64,000 bases of DNA, from assembly GCF_030384665.1 (NCBI RefSeq), contig NC_083675.1, positions 926,001-990,000 on the forward strand. Reading direction: 5' to 3'. Below the pieces are notes generated by a model, which did not search any database, was not told the origin of the DNA, and saw nothing but the letters and a program-made list of their open reading frames with translations. The stretch comes from Lodderomyces elongisporus (Eukaryota; Ascomycota; Pichiomycetes; Serinales; Debaryomycetaceae). The position numbers and the translations under genes are program-made. This document shows, one piece after another, positions 27,275-37,300 of this stretch; position 1 is the first letter of the stretch, and each line of letters begins with the position of its first letter.

Positions 27275-28454
27275 GACAGCCACTTCAGTGATTACTAAAG
27301 CAAACAAAGTACGACACGCATATAGGAAACCTCAACCAGATCCTTCAACAAGAAAGATTGTATTCAACATCTCGCCCAATTTCAAAGTCGAAAGCGTATT
27401 AGGAGAAGGAGCTTATGGAATAGTGGCTTTGGCTGTGCATTTGCCTACCAAGACCAAAGTGGCAATTAAAAAAATTGAACCGTTTGAGAGACCGCTTTTT
27501 TGTCTTCGAACACTTCGAGAAATCAAGTTGCTTCGCAAATTCAATAATCACGAGAATATAATAAGGCTTTATGATTTACAAAAACCAAGCAGCTTTGCAA
27601 CATTTCATGAAGTTTACCTTATTCAGGAATATATGCCTAGCGATTTGCACAACATTATACAGACACACGTACTAAGTGATCAGCACGTTCAATTTTTTAT
27701 CTATCAGATTTTGAAAGGACTCAAATTGATACACAGTGCTAAAGTCATCCACCGTGATTTAAAGCCCTCGAACATCCTCGTGAATGAGAATTGTGATTTG
27801 AAAATATGTGACTTTGGTCTTGCAAGGGTCGACTCGGTCAATTATCGCACAGATAAGATTTCATCGCTTACGGAATATGTGGCTACGAGATGGTATAGAG
27901 CTCCAGAAATTATGCTAAATGTCTCAAACTATACAACTGCAATCGACTTGTGGTCTGTTGGATGCATTCTATTTGAATTATTGATCTACAGAGCTATTTT
28001 CCCGGGTGCTGACTATATTAATCAATTGAAATTGATCTTTGAGATTTTAGGTACACCATCAGAAGATGATCTCAAAGTTATCAAATCCAAGAGGGCCAGA
28101 ACATTTATCCAATCACTTCCAGTTAGACAAAAAGTTAACCTCACCGAGTTTGTTCAGCTTCATCCATGTCGAAGAGCAAAACACCATGAATTTGCAGGCG
28201 AAGTGAACCCCATGGCGATTGATTTACTTGAGAAACTACTAGTGTTTGACCCAAGCAGGAGGATAACTGTAACAGAGGCTTTGGAACACCCATATTTATC
28301 AACTTATCACGATCCACTAGACGAGCCAGTAACGCTGCCTGTGCGTTTAGAAGATTTTGATTTTGATGTGGAAAAAAAGGATTTGGATTTGGATGATTTA
28401 AAGAGACAAATATATAATCAAATCGTAGAATCCAAAAGAATTGAAACAAATTAA
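27273..28454 (+). CDS. CEK2: Fus3/Kss1-type MAP kinase, CEK2-like
   Basis: This 393-residue protein is a complete ERK-type MAP kinase. The ATG at 27273 is used, not the upstream TTG. It has the glycine loop GEGAYG (44-49), ATP-anchoring Lys66 in VAIKK, catalytic loop HRDLKPSN (160-167), DFGLA (180-184) and the TEY activation motif (200-202). A CD-type docking region follows the core. The opening RKIVFNISPNFKVESVLGEG resembles Fus3, and PFERPLFCLRTLREIK is typical of Fus3/Kss1/Cek kinases. These act in pheromone and filamentation signalling. CEK2 rather than CEK1 is inferred from length, the short N-terminus, and neighbours ADP1 and BCS1, recalled as C. albicans CEK2's neighbours. An extra stretch of about 15 residues near 291-312 is unlike Fus3. 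Confidence 0.9.
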   Translation: MTATSVITKANKVRHAYRKPQPDPSTRKIVFNISPNFKVESVLGEGAYGIVALAVHLPTKTKVAIKKIEPFERPLFCLRTLREIKLLRKFNNHENIIRLYDLQKPSSFATFHEVYLIQEYMPSDLHNIIQTHVLSDQHVQFFIYQILKGLKLIHSAKVIHRDLKPSNILVNENCDLKICDFGLARVDSVNYRTDKISSLTEYVATRWYRAPEIMLNVSNYTTAIDLWSVGCILFELLIYRAIFPGADYINQLKLIFEILGTPSEDDLKVIKSKRARTFIQSLPVRQKVNLTEFVQLHPCRRAKHHEFAGEVNPMAIDLLEKLLVFDPSRRITVTEALEHPYLSTYHDPLDEPVTLPVRLEDFDFDVEKKDLDLDDLKRQIYNQIVESKRIETN

Positions 28455-28739
28455 TAGAGCTAGGAATTGGAACCCCCCCTTCCCCCACAGTTTTTGATCA
28501 AATGGAATAAAGAAGGAAAGGAAGAAAGAAAAGAAAATAAAATAAAATGAAATAAAATAATAAAAAAGAAACAATAATAACAACAAAAAAAAAATTGTAC
28601 CTGAACTAATGTATAGTAATAAACTCGTTTCTATTAAATTGCATGAATATGTTTTGACTCTTTTGCTTCTGTTCTTTATTTTTTTTTTTTTTCTTTTTTC
28701 TTTCTGTTTCTTACTTATTCCTCTTCACTATTAATACTT

Positions 28740-31700
28740 TTAGCGTCTTTCGAAAGTAAAGAAATGAAGGAAAATATAGCCCAAGATCAAAAATAAGACG
28801 GACAAGACGCCCAAAAAACTGACGTCTTTCCAAAAAGCACCCACATTGAACCCAAAAGTGCTGAGAATAACTGCACCTGGAACCTCAATAGATAATCCGT
28901 ACTTTTTCTCTCTTAAAATCAAATCCTTCACCTCGTTTATCGCCAATGCCTCGTATGCATAATGAAACACAGATACCCATTCGAGCCATTTAATCAGCAC
29001 CTTCAAATCATCGCTGTTGATAAACAATCCGGCAAATAGCAACGACAACAACAACAACAATACACCAAGCATTGTCGAAGTTCCTGGTTCCTTGATCAAT
29101 ATACCAACAATTAACATTTCCACAGTAACTGCAACATTGAAAAGCACCAAGGTAAGTATTGTTTTGAGGAACGCATTGTGTTCCATTGTTAAACCTACCA
29201 ACGGGTACGCAATACTAATCAACAAGATTGGAGGCAAGACTCTCAATGGAATTACATCACAGAAAATCTTGCTCACATAATATGCAAGTGGCTCGTAATA
29301 ATTGTTGGCTCTTTCTCTAACAAAAATAATTCTTTCAGTGGCAAATGAATGCAATCCTGTCAAAGATGAAAACCCAAAAAAGGCCAATATAAAGAAAAAG
29401 AAACCTAATCGGTTTTGGAAACCACTAATGTCATTCTTCACATCGTAATACAAATAACCAGTGAATAAACCAACAAATAAGGATAACACGTAATGGGCCA
29501 ACAAGAGTCGCGGATTTCTGTAAAGATTTTTGAAAGTTCTCGACGAGAGAATTGCAACTTGGTCAATAAATGTAGCCTTTTTGATGTTGTGGAGCTGAAG
29601 ACTTAAAGGTTGCGGGTTTTCCTTACCTTCCTCAATCTCATGCGTAATCTCTCCAGCAAGAGATGATTCAACAAACAAAGAATGAAGCTTGTTTCTTAGC
29701 TTCAACAAGGTCTCTTCCTCACCCGATGCAGTCTTGCGCCTGCCAATGACATCAGTGTTGTATTCATCACGATGCACAGCAAAATGTTCCCATTCTTGCG
29801 TCGTGTCTTCTTGGCTGGCAGTTCTATTATTAAGAAACCTAGTATGAGCATCTTGTTCATCGCGAAATTCAGTAGATGTTGCAGAAACAACTTCAGAGCC
29901 GGCATTAGTGACTTTGACAACTTTGTTATGGTCAACTGTAATGTCAATAAGGTAATCTGCGATATTGTAGCCCAATGGACACTTGTAACCATTTTTTGTG
30001 AAAAAATCATTAGCCTTGATCATGTCTCCTGAAAAGATCAAGTCACCATCACTTAATAAAATCAACTTGTCAAATAATGACACAATATTACTTCTTGGTT
30101 GGTGAATAGTGAAAACAATGGTTCGATCATAGTCACGAGACAACTTTACCAAACAGTCAACAACATTTCTTGCATTATACGAATCTAATCCAGAAGTGGG
30201 CTCATCAAGAAACAAGATTGATGGCGATGTCACTAACTCGCACGCAATTGAAACTCTCCTCTTTTCACCTCCAGAGATACCTCTTTTGAAGTTTGATCCA
30301 ATAACACGATCTTTGATTCCCAAAATTCTCAACTCGTTTAGCACTTCCAATACCCTTGCTTGCTTGTGCTGTAATGACATGTTTCTGGGCAACCTAAGCA
30401 AAGCACTGTTCAAAACAGTTTCGTAAACAGTCAAGGTTGGAATTAAATGGTCTTCTTGATCAACAAATCCAACAATTTCTTTGTAATATTTGGGTTTCAC
30501 AGTGTTTCCATTAACATAAATCGAGCCTGAAATCTTACCATCTTTGTTTTTACCTGCCAAGATATCCAAGAGAGTTGTCTTTCCTGCACCAGATCCACCC
30601 ATGATAGCTAAACACTCCCTTGGTTTCACCAATCCAAAAACATTGTTCAATACGCGATTGTTGTTATTTTCTCCTACAGAGTAGCTTATATTCTCAAACG
30701 AAAGGGTTGCTGGTTCAAAGTTCTCATTCATAATACTAGTGTCTGTAGCAAGGGGTTCATAACCACTGCTTTTTTGAAATAAAGCAGACTCGTTAACTGT
30801 CCTCAATATTGTAACCACTAAAAGAATACAGATAAGTAATACCCCAATGATCAGGAAAATACTGCCCAATGTAAGCTTAGGATCCTCAGGACGATTGTAG
30901 CCAGGGATCTCACTCTTGTGTACACATTCTCCAGATTTACACTGAAGTGTAATATAAGGATCTCCAAACACATTCTGAATCAAATCATTCATACTGGGTT
31001 CTGAAAAACGACACTTTTTGTCTGCTATATCACAGGTGAAATCTCCAGGTCCCTTGATTGTTTCGGATAAAAATTCTGAAATGTCTATTGATCCATCTTC
31101 ACCACATAGCATTCTGTCCGGAAGACATTTGCAAGCAACTTCTTCACAGTTGTAATGTGTAGTGTTTTTGCTGAGATCATAGTCCAAAACACATTTGTTT
31201 AAATCACAGTAAAATGACTCCTTTTGGTCAATCCAAAATTGGAAATTGCAATTTTCCGATGTCTTGTTACATGCAAAAGTTGCTTGCGGGATCTTGCCAT
31301 TCAAGATTGATAATATCTTGGGGTTGGTGACATCGCACATTTGGTGGAAATTTTTAACAATAATTCCTTCAGTATAGCATGTTCCCTTCACGCCATCTGG
31401 CATAAACGCATCACAAACGTCGTCTCGTTCACACAAGTTACAGTTGATACCCGCCCATCCAGACTTGCATTTACAATTTTCATTCTTGTGACGAATTGGC
31501 CTCTTGTTGTTGCCATCTGCCAATGAGCCACATAACGGCTCTGAACAATCCAATCCACCATAACCAGGCTGACATTCACACATACCTGTGAACGTGTTAC
31601 ACTGTGAAAATTGCGTGCATTCAAAGTTCGGTAGATTACAATTGAAACAAGGAGGGCAGTCGTTGTCCTTGTCGTTGTCCTTGTCATTGCCCTTGAACGT

Positions 31701-31892
31701 GCTGTCATCCTTTTCGTTGAAAATTTGAAACATAGTAGAAGCATCCAAGTTTGGGTCTATGACATATTTGATTCCTTTCGTATCTTTCTTCAAGATCTTT
31801 TGAAGATAATCACTTGTGTCAATGCGAACCGACTCTGACTCAGAGAAGATTGTTGGCACAAGCAATGTCCAGAGGATAAACAAACTCCTCAT
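28740..31892 (-). CDS. ADP1: ABC transporter Adp1 (ABCG/White type with EGF-like ectodomain)
   Basis: The 1050-residue protein matches S. cerevisiae Adp1 (1049) in length and order. A signal peptide (about 1-17) is followed by a Cys-rich lumenal region (about 79-330) with EGF-like patterns such as GMCECQPGYGGLDC and CKCKSGWAGINC. A transmembrane segment lies near 340-365. One nucleotide-binding domain has Walker A GGSGAGKT (432-439), signature ISGGEKRRVSIAC and Walker B SILFLDEPTSGLD. A six-helix membrane domain occupies the C-terminal 300 residues, ending FLHFFTFERR. It is a half-transporter-like protein of unknown substrate in yeast. The gene converges on the MAP kinase (285 bp between stops). 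Confidence 0.96.
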   Translation of the reverse strand: MRSLFILWTLLVPTIFSESESVRIDTSDYLQKILKKDTKGIKYVIDPNLDASTMFQIFNEKDDSTFKGNDKDNDKDNDCPPCFNCNLPNFECTQFSQCNTFTGMCECQPGYGGLDCSEPLCGSLADGNNKRPIRHKNENCKCKSGWAGINCNLCERDDVCDAFMPDGVKGTCYTEGIIVKNFHQMCDVTNPKILSILNGKIPQATFACNKTSENCNFQFWIDQKESFYCDLNKCVLDYDLSKNTTHYNCEEVACKCLPDRMLCGEDGSIDISEFLSETIKGPGDFTCDIADKKCRFSEPSMNDLIQNVFGDPYITLQCKSGECVHKSEIPGYNRPEDPKLTLGSIFLIIGVLLICILLVVTILRTVNESALFQKSSGYEPLATDTSIMNENFEPATLSFENISYSVGENNNNRVLNNVFGLVKPRECLAIMGGSGAGKTTLLDILAGKNKDGKISGSIYVNGNTVKPKYYKEIVGFVDQEDHLIPTLTVYETVLNSALLRLPRNMSLQHKQARVLEVLNELRILGIKDRVIGSNFKRGISGGEKRRVSIACELVTSPSILFLDEPTSGLDSYNARNVVDCLVKLSRDYDRTIVFTIHQPRSNIVSLFDKLILLSDGDLIFSGDMIKANDFFTKNGYKCPLGYNIADYLIDITVDHNKVVKVTNAGSEVVSATSTEFRDEQDAHTRFLNNRTASQEDTTQEWEHFAVHRDEYNTDVIGRRKTASGEEETLLKLRNKLHSLFVESSLAGEITHEIEEGKENPQPLSLQLHNIKKATFIDQVAILSSRTFKNLYRNPRLLLAHYVLSLFVGLFTGYLYYDVKNDISGFQNRLGFFFFILAFFGFSSLTGLHSFATERIIFVRERANNYYEPLAYYVSKIFCDVIPLRVLPPILLISIAYPLVGLTMEHNAFLKTILTLVLFNVAVTVEMLIVGILIKEPGTSTMLGVLLLLLSLLFAGLFINSDDLKVLIKWLEWVSVFHYAYEALAINEVKDLILREKKYGLSIEVPGAVILSTFGFNVGAFWKDVSFLGVLSVLFLILGYIFLHFFTFERR

Positions 31893-32436
31893 CGTGTATT
31901 TAGATTCTTATATTCCTGTTTCCCTTCTTACTTTTCTTTTCTTTCCTTTGATCTTATTTTCCCAAGACTCTCTTGTATCTTTTGAATTGACACTCTCTTT
32001 ATTTGTTGACGATCTACAACTGTTATTCAGACGAGATGTAAATTGAATAAGTGTTTTGGTTATAATTCTTTTCTTTTTTTTAGGGCAACTTTGAATAGAA
32101 CTGGCGCAGTTGAATTAAGTCAAGTATGATTGCTGGTTGGTGCCATTTTCGTGGGCGGCGAACGGAATTTTCCCAACTTTCGGTGGTATACGAAAGATTG
32201 GAGAGGAAACTGTTTTGTGTAACTTTTATTCATTATCGTGGAGCGGAGGAGGAAAAAGAAGCAAGTAAGTGAGAGTCAAACAAGCAAAGAAAGAAGGAAC
32301 GAAGGAACGAAAAAGAGTATAGACGTACTTTTTGGAATGCAAACAAACATAAGACAAAAAAAAAAAAGAAACAACAAATTGAGCTTCTACCTGTAGCTCC
32401 CCATTTATTGTATTCTATTAAATATTTACAAGAAAT
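31893..32436. promoter_or_regulatory. ADP1 upstream and BCS1 downstream region
   Basis: 544 bp with pyrimidine-rich sequence near ADP1 and purine-rich sequence (32240-32330) towards BCS1. No gene is seen. Confidence 0.35.
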
Positions 32437-33771
32437 TTAAAAAACAGAATTTGGGTTCTGCAAAGTTTCTATCATATCGATAGCAGCCTTTGGGTCGCGC
32501 TTATTATACACAAATAGTCCTTGCAACTGTGCCGTACTAACATTTTGGAGATTGAGTTTTCTAAACTTGGCCAAAAACTCCTCGCAAAGTTGTTCTTCAT
32601 CCTCATAGAATCTAAGGAACATTCTTTTAACTTGGTGCTCGGTGGCATTATCAATCAAGACTTTGTAGTCCACACGGCCCGGTCTCAACAAAGCTGGGTC
32701 CAAACGCTCGGGGTGGTTGGTGGTCATGAAAGTGATACATTCTTCAGCACTGGCAACACCATCCAATGCATTAAGCAACCCCGAAAATGTTACACCGCTT
32801 GTATAGCCTTGGTCGGCTACTTGCTCTCTTTTGTTGAAAGCAGCGTCGACATCTTCTAGAAGCAAAATTGATCGATTGGGTATGTGGTTGATCAAATGAT
32901 TTAATCTGTCATCGGTCAAATTGTTCTCCGACAAGTTCAAGATACAGATATTGTAGTCCAACTCACCCGCCAAAGCTTGTATGAAAGACGATTTACCACT
33001 ACCAGGGGGACCATAGAGCAAATAACCTCTTCGGTATGGAATACCTCTCTTGTGGTACCATTCACCACTATCCATAAAATCGCGCACATCCTTAACAATA
33101 TTCTCGGCAATTCCTTCATCCAAAATAACGGAACCCAATACTCTTTTAGCTCTTGGTTGGCCAAATGGTCTCCATTCTGGTCCCCACGAGGTGAAAATCA
33201 CGGTTTTTCCTTCTTGTGCTTTAATCGCCAAGCTCTTAGCCTCGGCCAACAATTCATTGAATAATTTTCTATCACGGTATAGAGTTGTTAAAGTCACAGT
33301 TTCAAATGGAGTTCCACTTGTCATATCCAACATCTTACCAGACCTCTCACGACTCACAAGCATAAATGCGCCTTTATACCTGATGAGATGCTTTCCAGGA
33401 CCTGGAACTAGTGAAAATTTCGTTGTGATGGCGCCATTATCGTGAGTGATGACATTGGTCTCCACAGATAAGTGTCTCGAACGACGCTGTTTGTGCTTTG
33501 ACATCCACTCCAAGAACCATAAATACGACTTGTCCTTAGAAGGTATTTCCAAGTCCACAAGCATCTGACGGTAAAGGAAGCCAGAGCCTTTGATCATCCC
33601 CAGTCTTGCTAATGCAAGACCACTTCCTAAGACCATCAAACCACCTCCTGCAGCAAAATACGGGTTCTTCATCACAACCTCATTAAACCCCAGAGATATC
33701 ATTCCCGAAATGCTTCCATCTGAGGACAGTCGGATCTTTTCAAAGTCAATTGATTGAACTGGGTTGGCCAT
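32437..33771 (-). CDS. BCS1: Mitochondrial AAA chaperone Bcs1
   Basis: This 444-residue protein fits S. cerevisiae Bcs1 (456). A single transmembrane segment lies at about 38-60 ([19 protein letters not shown]), followed by the internal targeting region and the Bcs1-specific domain (about 65-225, with [13 protein letters not shown] and [11 protein letters not shown] motifs). The AAA domain has Walker A GPPGSGKS (254-261), Walker [12 protein letters not shown] (302-312) and the arginine-finger region [16 protein letters not shown]. Bcs1 moves the folded Rieske protein Rip1 across the inner membrane into complex III. The start is the first ATG after upstream stops. Confidence 0.97.
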   Translation of the reverse strand: MANPVQSIDFEKIRLSSDGSISGMISLGFNEVVMKNPYFAAGGGLMVLGSGLALARLGMIKGSGFLYRQMLVDLEIPSKDKSYLWFLEWMSKHKQRRSRHLSVETNVITHDNGAITTKFSLVPGPGKHLIRYKGAFMLVSRERSGKMLDMTSGTPFETVTLTTLYRDRKLFNELLAEAKSLAIKAQEGKTVIFTSWGPEWRPFGQPRAKRVLGSVILDEGIAENIVKDVRDFMDSGEWYHKRGIPYRRGYLLYGPPGSGKSSFIQALAGELDYNICILNLSENNLTDDRLNHLINHIPNRSILLLEDVDAAFNKREQVADQGYTSGVTFSGLLNALDGVASAEECITFMTTNHPERLDPALLRPGRVDYKVLIDNATEHQVKRMFLRFYEDEEQLCEEFLAKFRKLNLQNVSTAQLQGLFVYNKRDPKAAIDMIETLQNPNSVF

Positions 33772-33990
33772 TGTATTTAGGTGCTGTCAAAAAGTGTTGA
33801 TTAAAGCTGTGAACAATTGCGAGAGTAATGTGGAAAAATAATTGAATATGCGATCAATCGGAGAAGATGTGATCCAGTCGTCTGGTTGCGAATAAAAGCT
33901 TAAAAGCTGTATAAAGAAAAATTTGTTAGAGTATTTATATAAATATATATATATGTAAAGAGAACTGAGAAAAAACGAAATGCAAAGTGC

Positions 33991-33991
<1 letters not shown>

Positions 33992-34025
<34 letters not shown>
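33992..34025. repeat. (CA)17 microsatellite
   Basis: An uninterrupted AC/CA dinucleotide run between BCS1 and UBP2. Confidence 0.9.
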
Positions 34026-34027
<2 letters not shown>

Positions 34028-34209
34028 ACTCACTGAAAGGCAAGCACACAAACTAATTGTAAACTTCAGGTTTGAGTTGCGGAATTTGGAAACGAGATCA
34101 TAGATTCGTGAGGCCACAGCCATCAATACAGGTTGCCAAAATAATTCAGTTTAAACTACACAACTATACCAATCAACCACGGCAACACAATTTATTGGGC
34201 CAATCTCAC

Positions 34210-34266
34210 CCTATAATACCTTCTTCATCCTATAATACCTTCTTCATCCTATAATACCTTCTTCAT
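34210..34266. repeat. Three perfect tandem copies of a 19 bp unit
   Basis: The unit CCTATAATACCTTCTTCAT is repeated three times, ending 74 bp before the UBP2 ATG. Each unit carries a TATAAT core. Confidence 0.9.
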
Positions 34267-34340
34267 CATCATCTTCTTCTTCTTCTTATAATAATAATAA
34301 TTTCCAATTCTTTTTCTTCTTCAATAGCAAACTGGATCCC

Positions 34341-37300
34341 ATGTACGATGAAATTGATCTGGAAAAGCGTCTCAGTCTGCACCTGGATCCAAATTTCTCC
34401 ACAAATAATTTGAACTCCAATTTGGATGATGAACAGGCTCTGTCATCGAATTCAGAGCTTGCAAAAATACAAACACAAATGCAACCACCAACACAGGTAG
34501 GAGAACAAACAGAAAAGCAGAAACAAACAGTTGGACTGAGTCGTAATCCATTTAGGAACGCCTCTTCTGCGTTTGATGAGCTGGAGAATCCAACTGAATT
34601 GCTCACCTCCGAGGAAATCGAGAAAACCACACAACTATTTACACAACCCCAGTCAGGCCAGTATAGTATGCAAGAAGAGGTTGCGACACCAGCCACGATT
34701 TCAACAGATTTTACAATGACGGGACCCAAATTAACTCCGCAAGAGCTCAAACTGTATCCTTTTAAAACTTTAAACAGAATTTTGGATGATCTTAAATGGA
34801 CGGTTCCCTATAAGGAAAAGTTTGGCCAAAGTTTATTAAACACCAGACCAATTGAGTATTCGGAAAGTTTACCAGCACTTGTTGGTTCATGCCGAACTGT
34901 ACCCGAATTATGCATAATGAATGAAATGATTGACTTTTGTCCGGCAATTCAAAAGTTTGAATTCTTTGACGGGAAACAAATTGTCAATTTAATTCGCGGT
35001 GTGATTATATCTACCAATAAAGAAATATATCACTTTCGCATAATGATTTTACAGGACAACACCAACCCATTCGTTGTGAATGTGGTTGACAAGCACCAAT
35101 ACCACGTAATTCCTGAAAGTCATGTATCCGATGTTGAAAAAGAGCTTTTATCCACACTTCTTTTGGAAAGAAATGACACGGAAGAGACAGCGGTTATTGA
35201 TGATGCTTTTTTCAAAAGTCTGAGTGCACCGAATAACAATATTTTACGGGTAACAATTATAAAATCCGAGTTCAATCAGGAGGATTTGAAAAGTCTTTTT
35301 GATCCACAGGCTATCAAGGAACGGTATTTGGCAAGTTTACCACGGCATCCCGATTTGGATGCATCAAGAATACCCAAAGCGCAACAATGTGTCAATATGT
35401 TGATTAAAGTATTGAAAGGGCCAATCTTGTTGGGAGACCAAAACGTCAGGGTGATCAGTCTCAACACTTCTTTGGATGCACACGTTGATGTGAGTTTTCT
35501 TATTGAGAATCTTGGCTTTACTTTGGATCGCGAACGAAACGAAGTGAGCCCGCCAAAGTTGATAGACTCGCATTTTTTATTGGAGTCATACATTCGCAAA
35601 GCACTTGAGTTGATCATAATTGCACAGACTTTACCACCTGAGAACAATATAGCACGCATCAGCTATTCCTTTTCAACAAACTTGAATAAGGTGTTTGATG
35701 TGATTGCCGAGGTGGACAAAAAGGAGAGTACAACCAATTTCACCAGCAATTTTGCAAATCGAAACAAGTCCTTTATCCAATTGAGCATATCAGGTCATTT
35801 TACAGACGATTTGATTATCAAATGCTTTGAAAGTACAATGCAGTCCAATCCGGAGAATAAACTTTTCTACATTGATGCATTAAAGGATGTCAAGAGCATT
35901 AGACAATCTGCAGGTACAAGTTATAACTCTAAATTGACATTATACATCAATAAAAAGTTGCATGCAGGTGATTTTGTTGGATACAAGGATTTGATTGAAT
36001 CATTGAAAATTTTGGGAATCGAAGTTGACCCTTCATACACTGACGCGAGACTTTTGGACGACGACGCTATTATTGCAGCCTATCAAACTCATTTCAAGGA
36101 CGACCCTAGAAATTACCAATACTACAATAAGCAGCTTAAAAGCGTTGCAATTGCCAAGAATTCACAAAGAATTCGCGACTATTTGGCTGGAGAAATTTTA
36201 CCGATGAGTTTAGCTTTGTTTGAGCTTGAAATCGAAGAGATTACCGAGGACGATGTTGTCATTACTGCATTTGAATTTAAACTAGAAGATATTTTACAAC
36301 GCAATGGTTTTGACAAAACCGCTAGTGAAGTTGTCCTTCTTACGCGTGCATTTGCATCAATTGCTATACAACGGAAGAGCTACCTTTTATTGAACTACCT
36401 TGAACAAAAACTACCGGAATATGCATCAGTGCCACAAGAAACAAGGTATGGTGAGACTTTGCTTTCTCGAAGCTATGAATTGCTTGGTGCTCTGGATAGT
36501 AATTCTGATTTCGAGTTGGTGTCTATTTTCCAAAGCGTATTGTCCACCAGTTCAATTGATATCAGGGTTTTACGACGCGCATTTAGGTCAATTGCCAACT
36601 CTAGAAATTCACAAGTAATGCAAACGTTTTTAGAAACAGGCAAGATTGACTCGCAATTGTTGCCTGCAGAAAACTGGCCGGCTGGTTTGGACAATATTGG
36701 AAATACTTGTTATTTAAACTCATTGCTACAGTATTATTTTTGCATCAAGCCGTTGCGAGACTTGATTTTAAACTTTGATGAAGACAAGATTGATACTGGG
36801 CTGATTTCCAATGAAAGAAAAATTGGAGGTAGAGTTGTTGAAGAAGCAGAGATTAAACGAGCATACCAATTTATTTATCATTTAAAAAGTCTATTCCATG
36901 AAATGATACATACAAACAGTCGCTGCGTTAAGCCAAGCAGAGAATTAGCATACTTGTCGTTCTTGCCCTCTTCATTACCTGTGACTTTTGTCGATGGGAA
37001 TGAGCTAGGTGCAAAGAAATCTGAAAATGCCGAGCAGGACATGGATACGGAAATGGAAGATGCAGATGTCACCATTGTTGAGCATCAAGAATACTCAATG
37101 GGAAATACAGAATATAAAGATAACCTGGTCGATGATCATAATACAGCTAGTTCTTTGCTGTCTAACTTTGACACTGACTCTTTAGAAGAGCCTGAAACTT
37201 TGGTTACAAGTGGCGAGCCAAATAAAGAGTTTGATGATTTTGTTGAAGGAAAAGTTGTGAAATTTGAAAATGCCGATCAACCTAATGATGATGAAGATGA

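Larger units (their letters stand above)
33772..34340. promoter_or_regulatory. Divergent promoter of BCS1 and UBP2
   Basis: It holds a (CA)17 microsatellite (33992-34025), three copies of a 19 bp unit (34210-34266) and a TTC-rich pyrimidine tract just before UBP2. No gene is seen. Confidence 0.4.
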
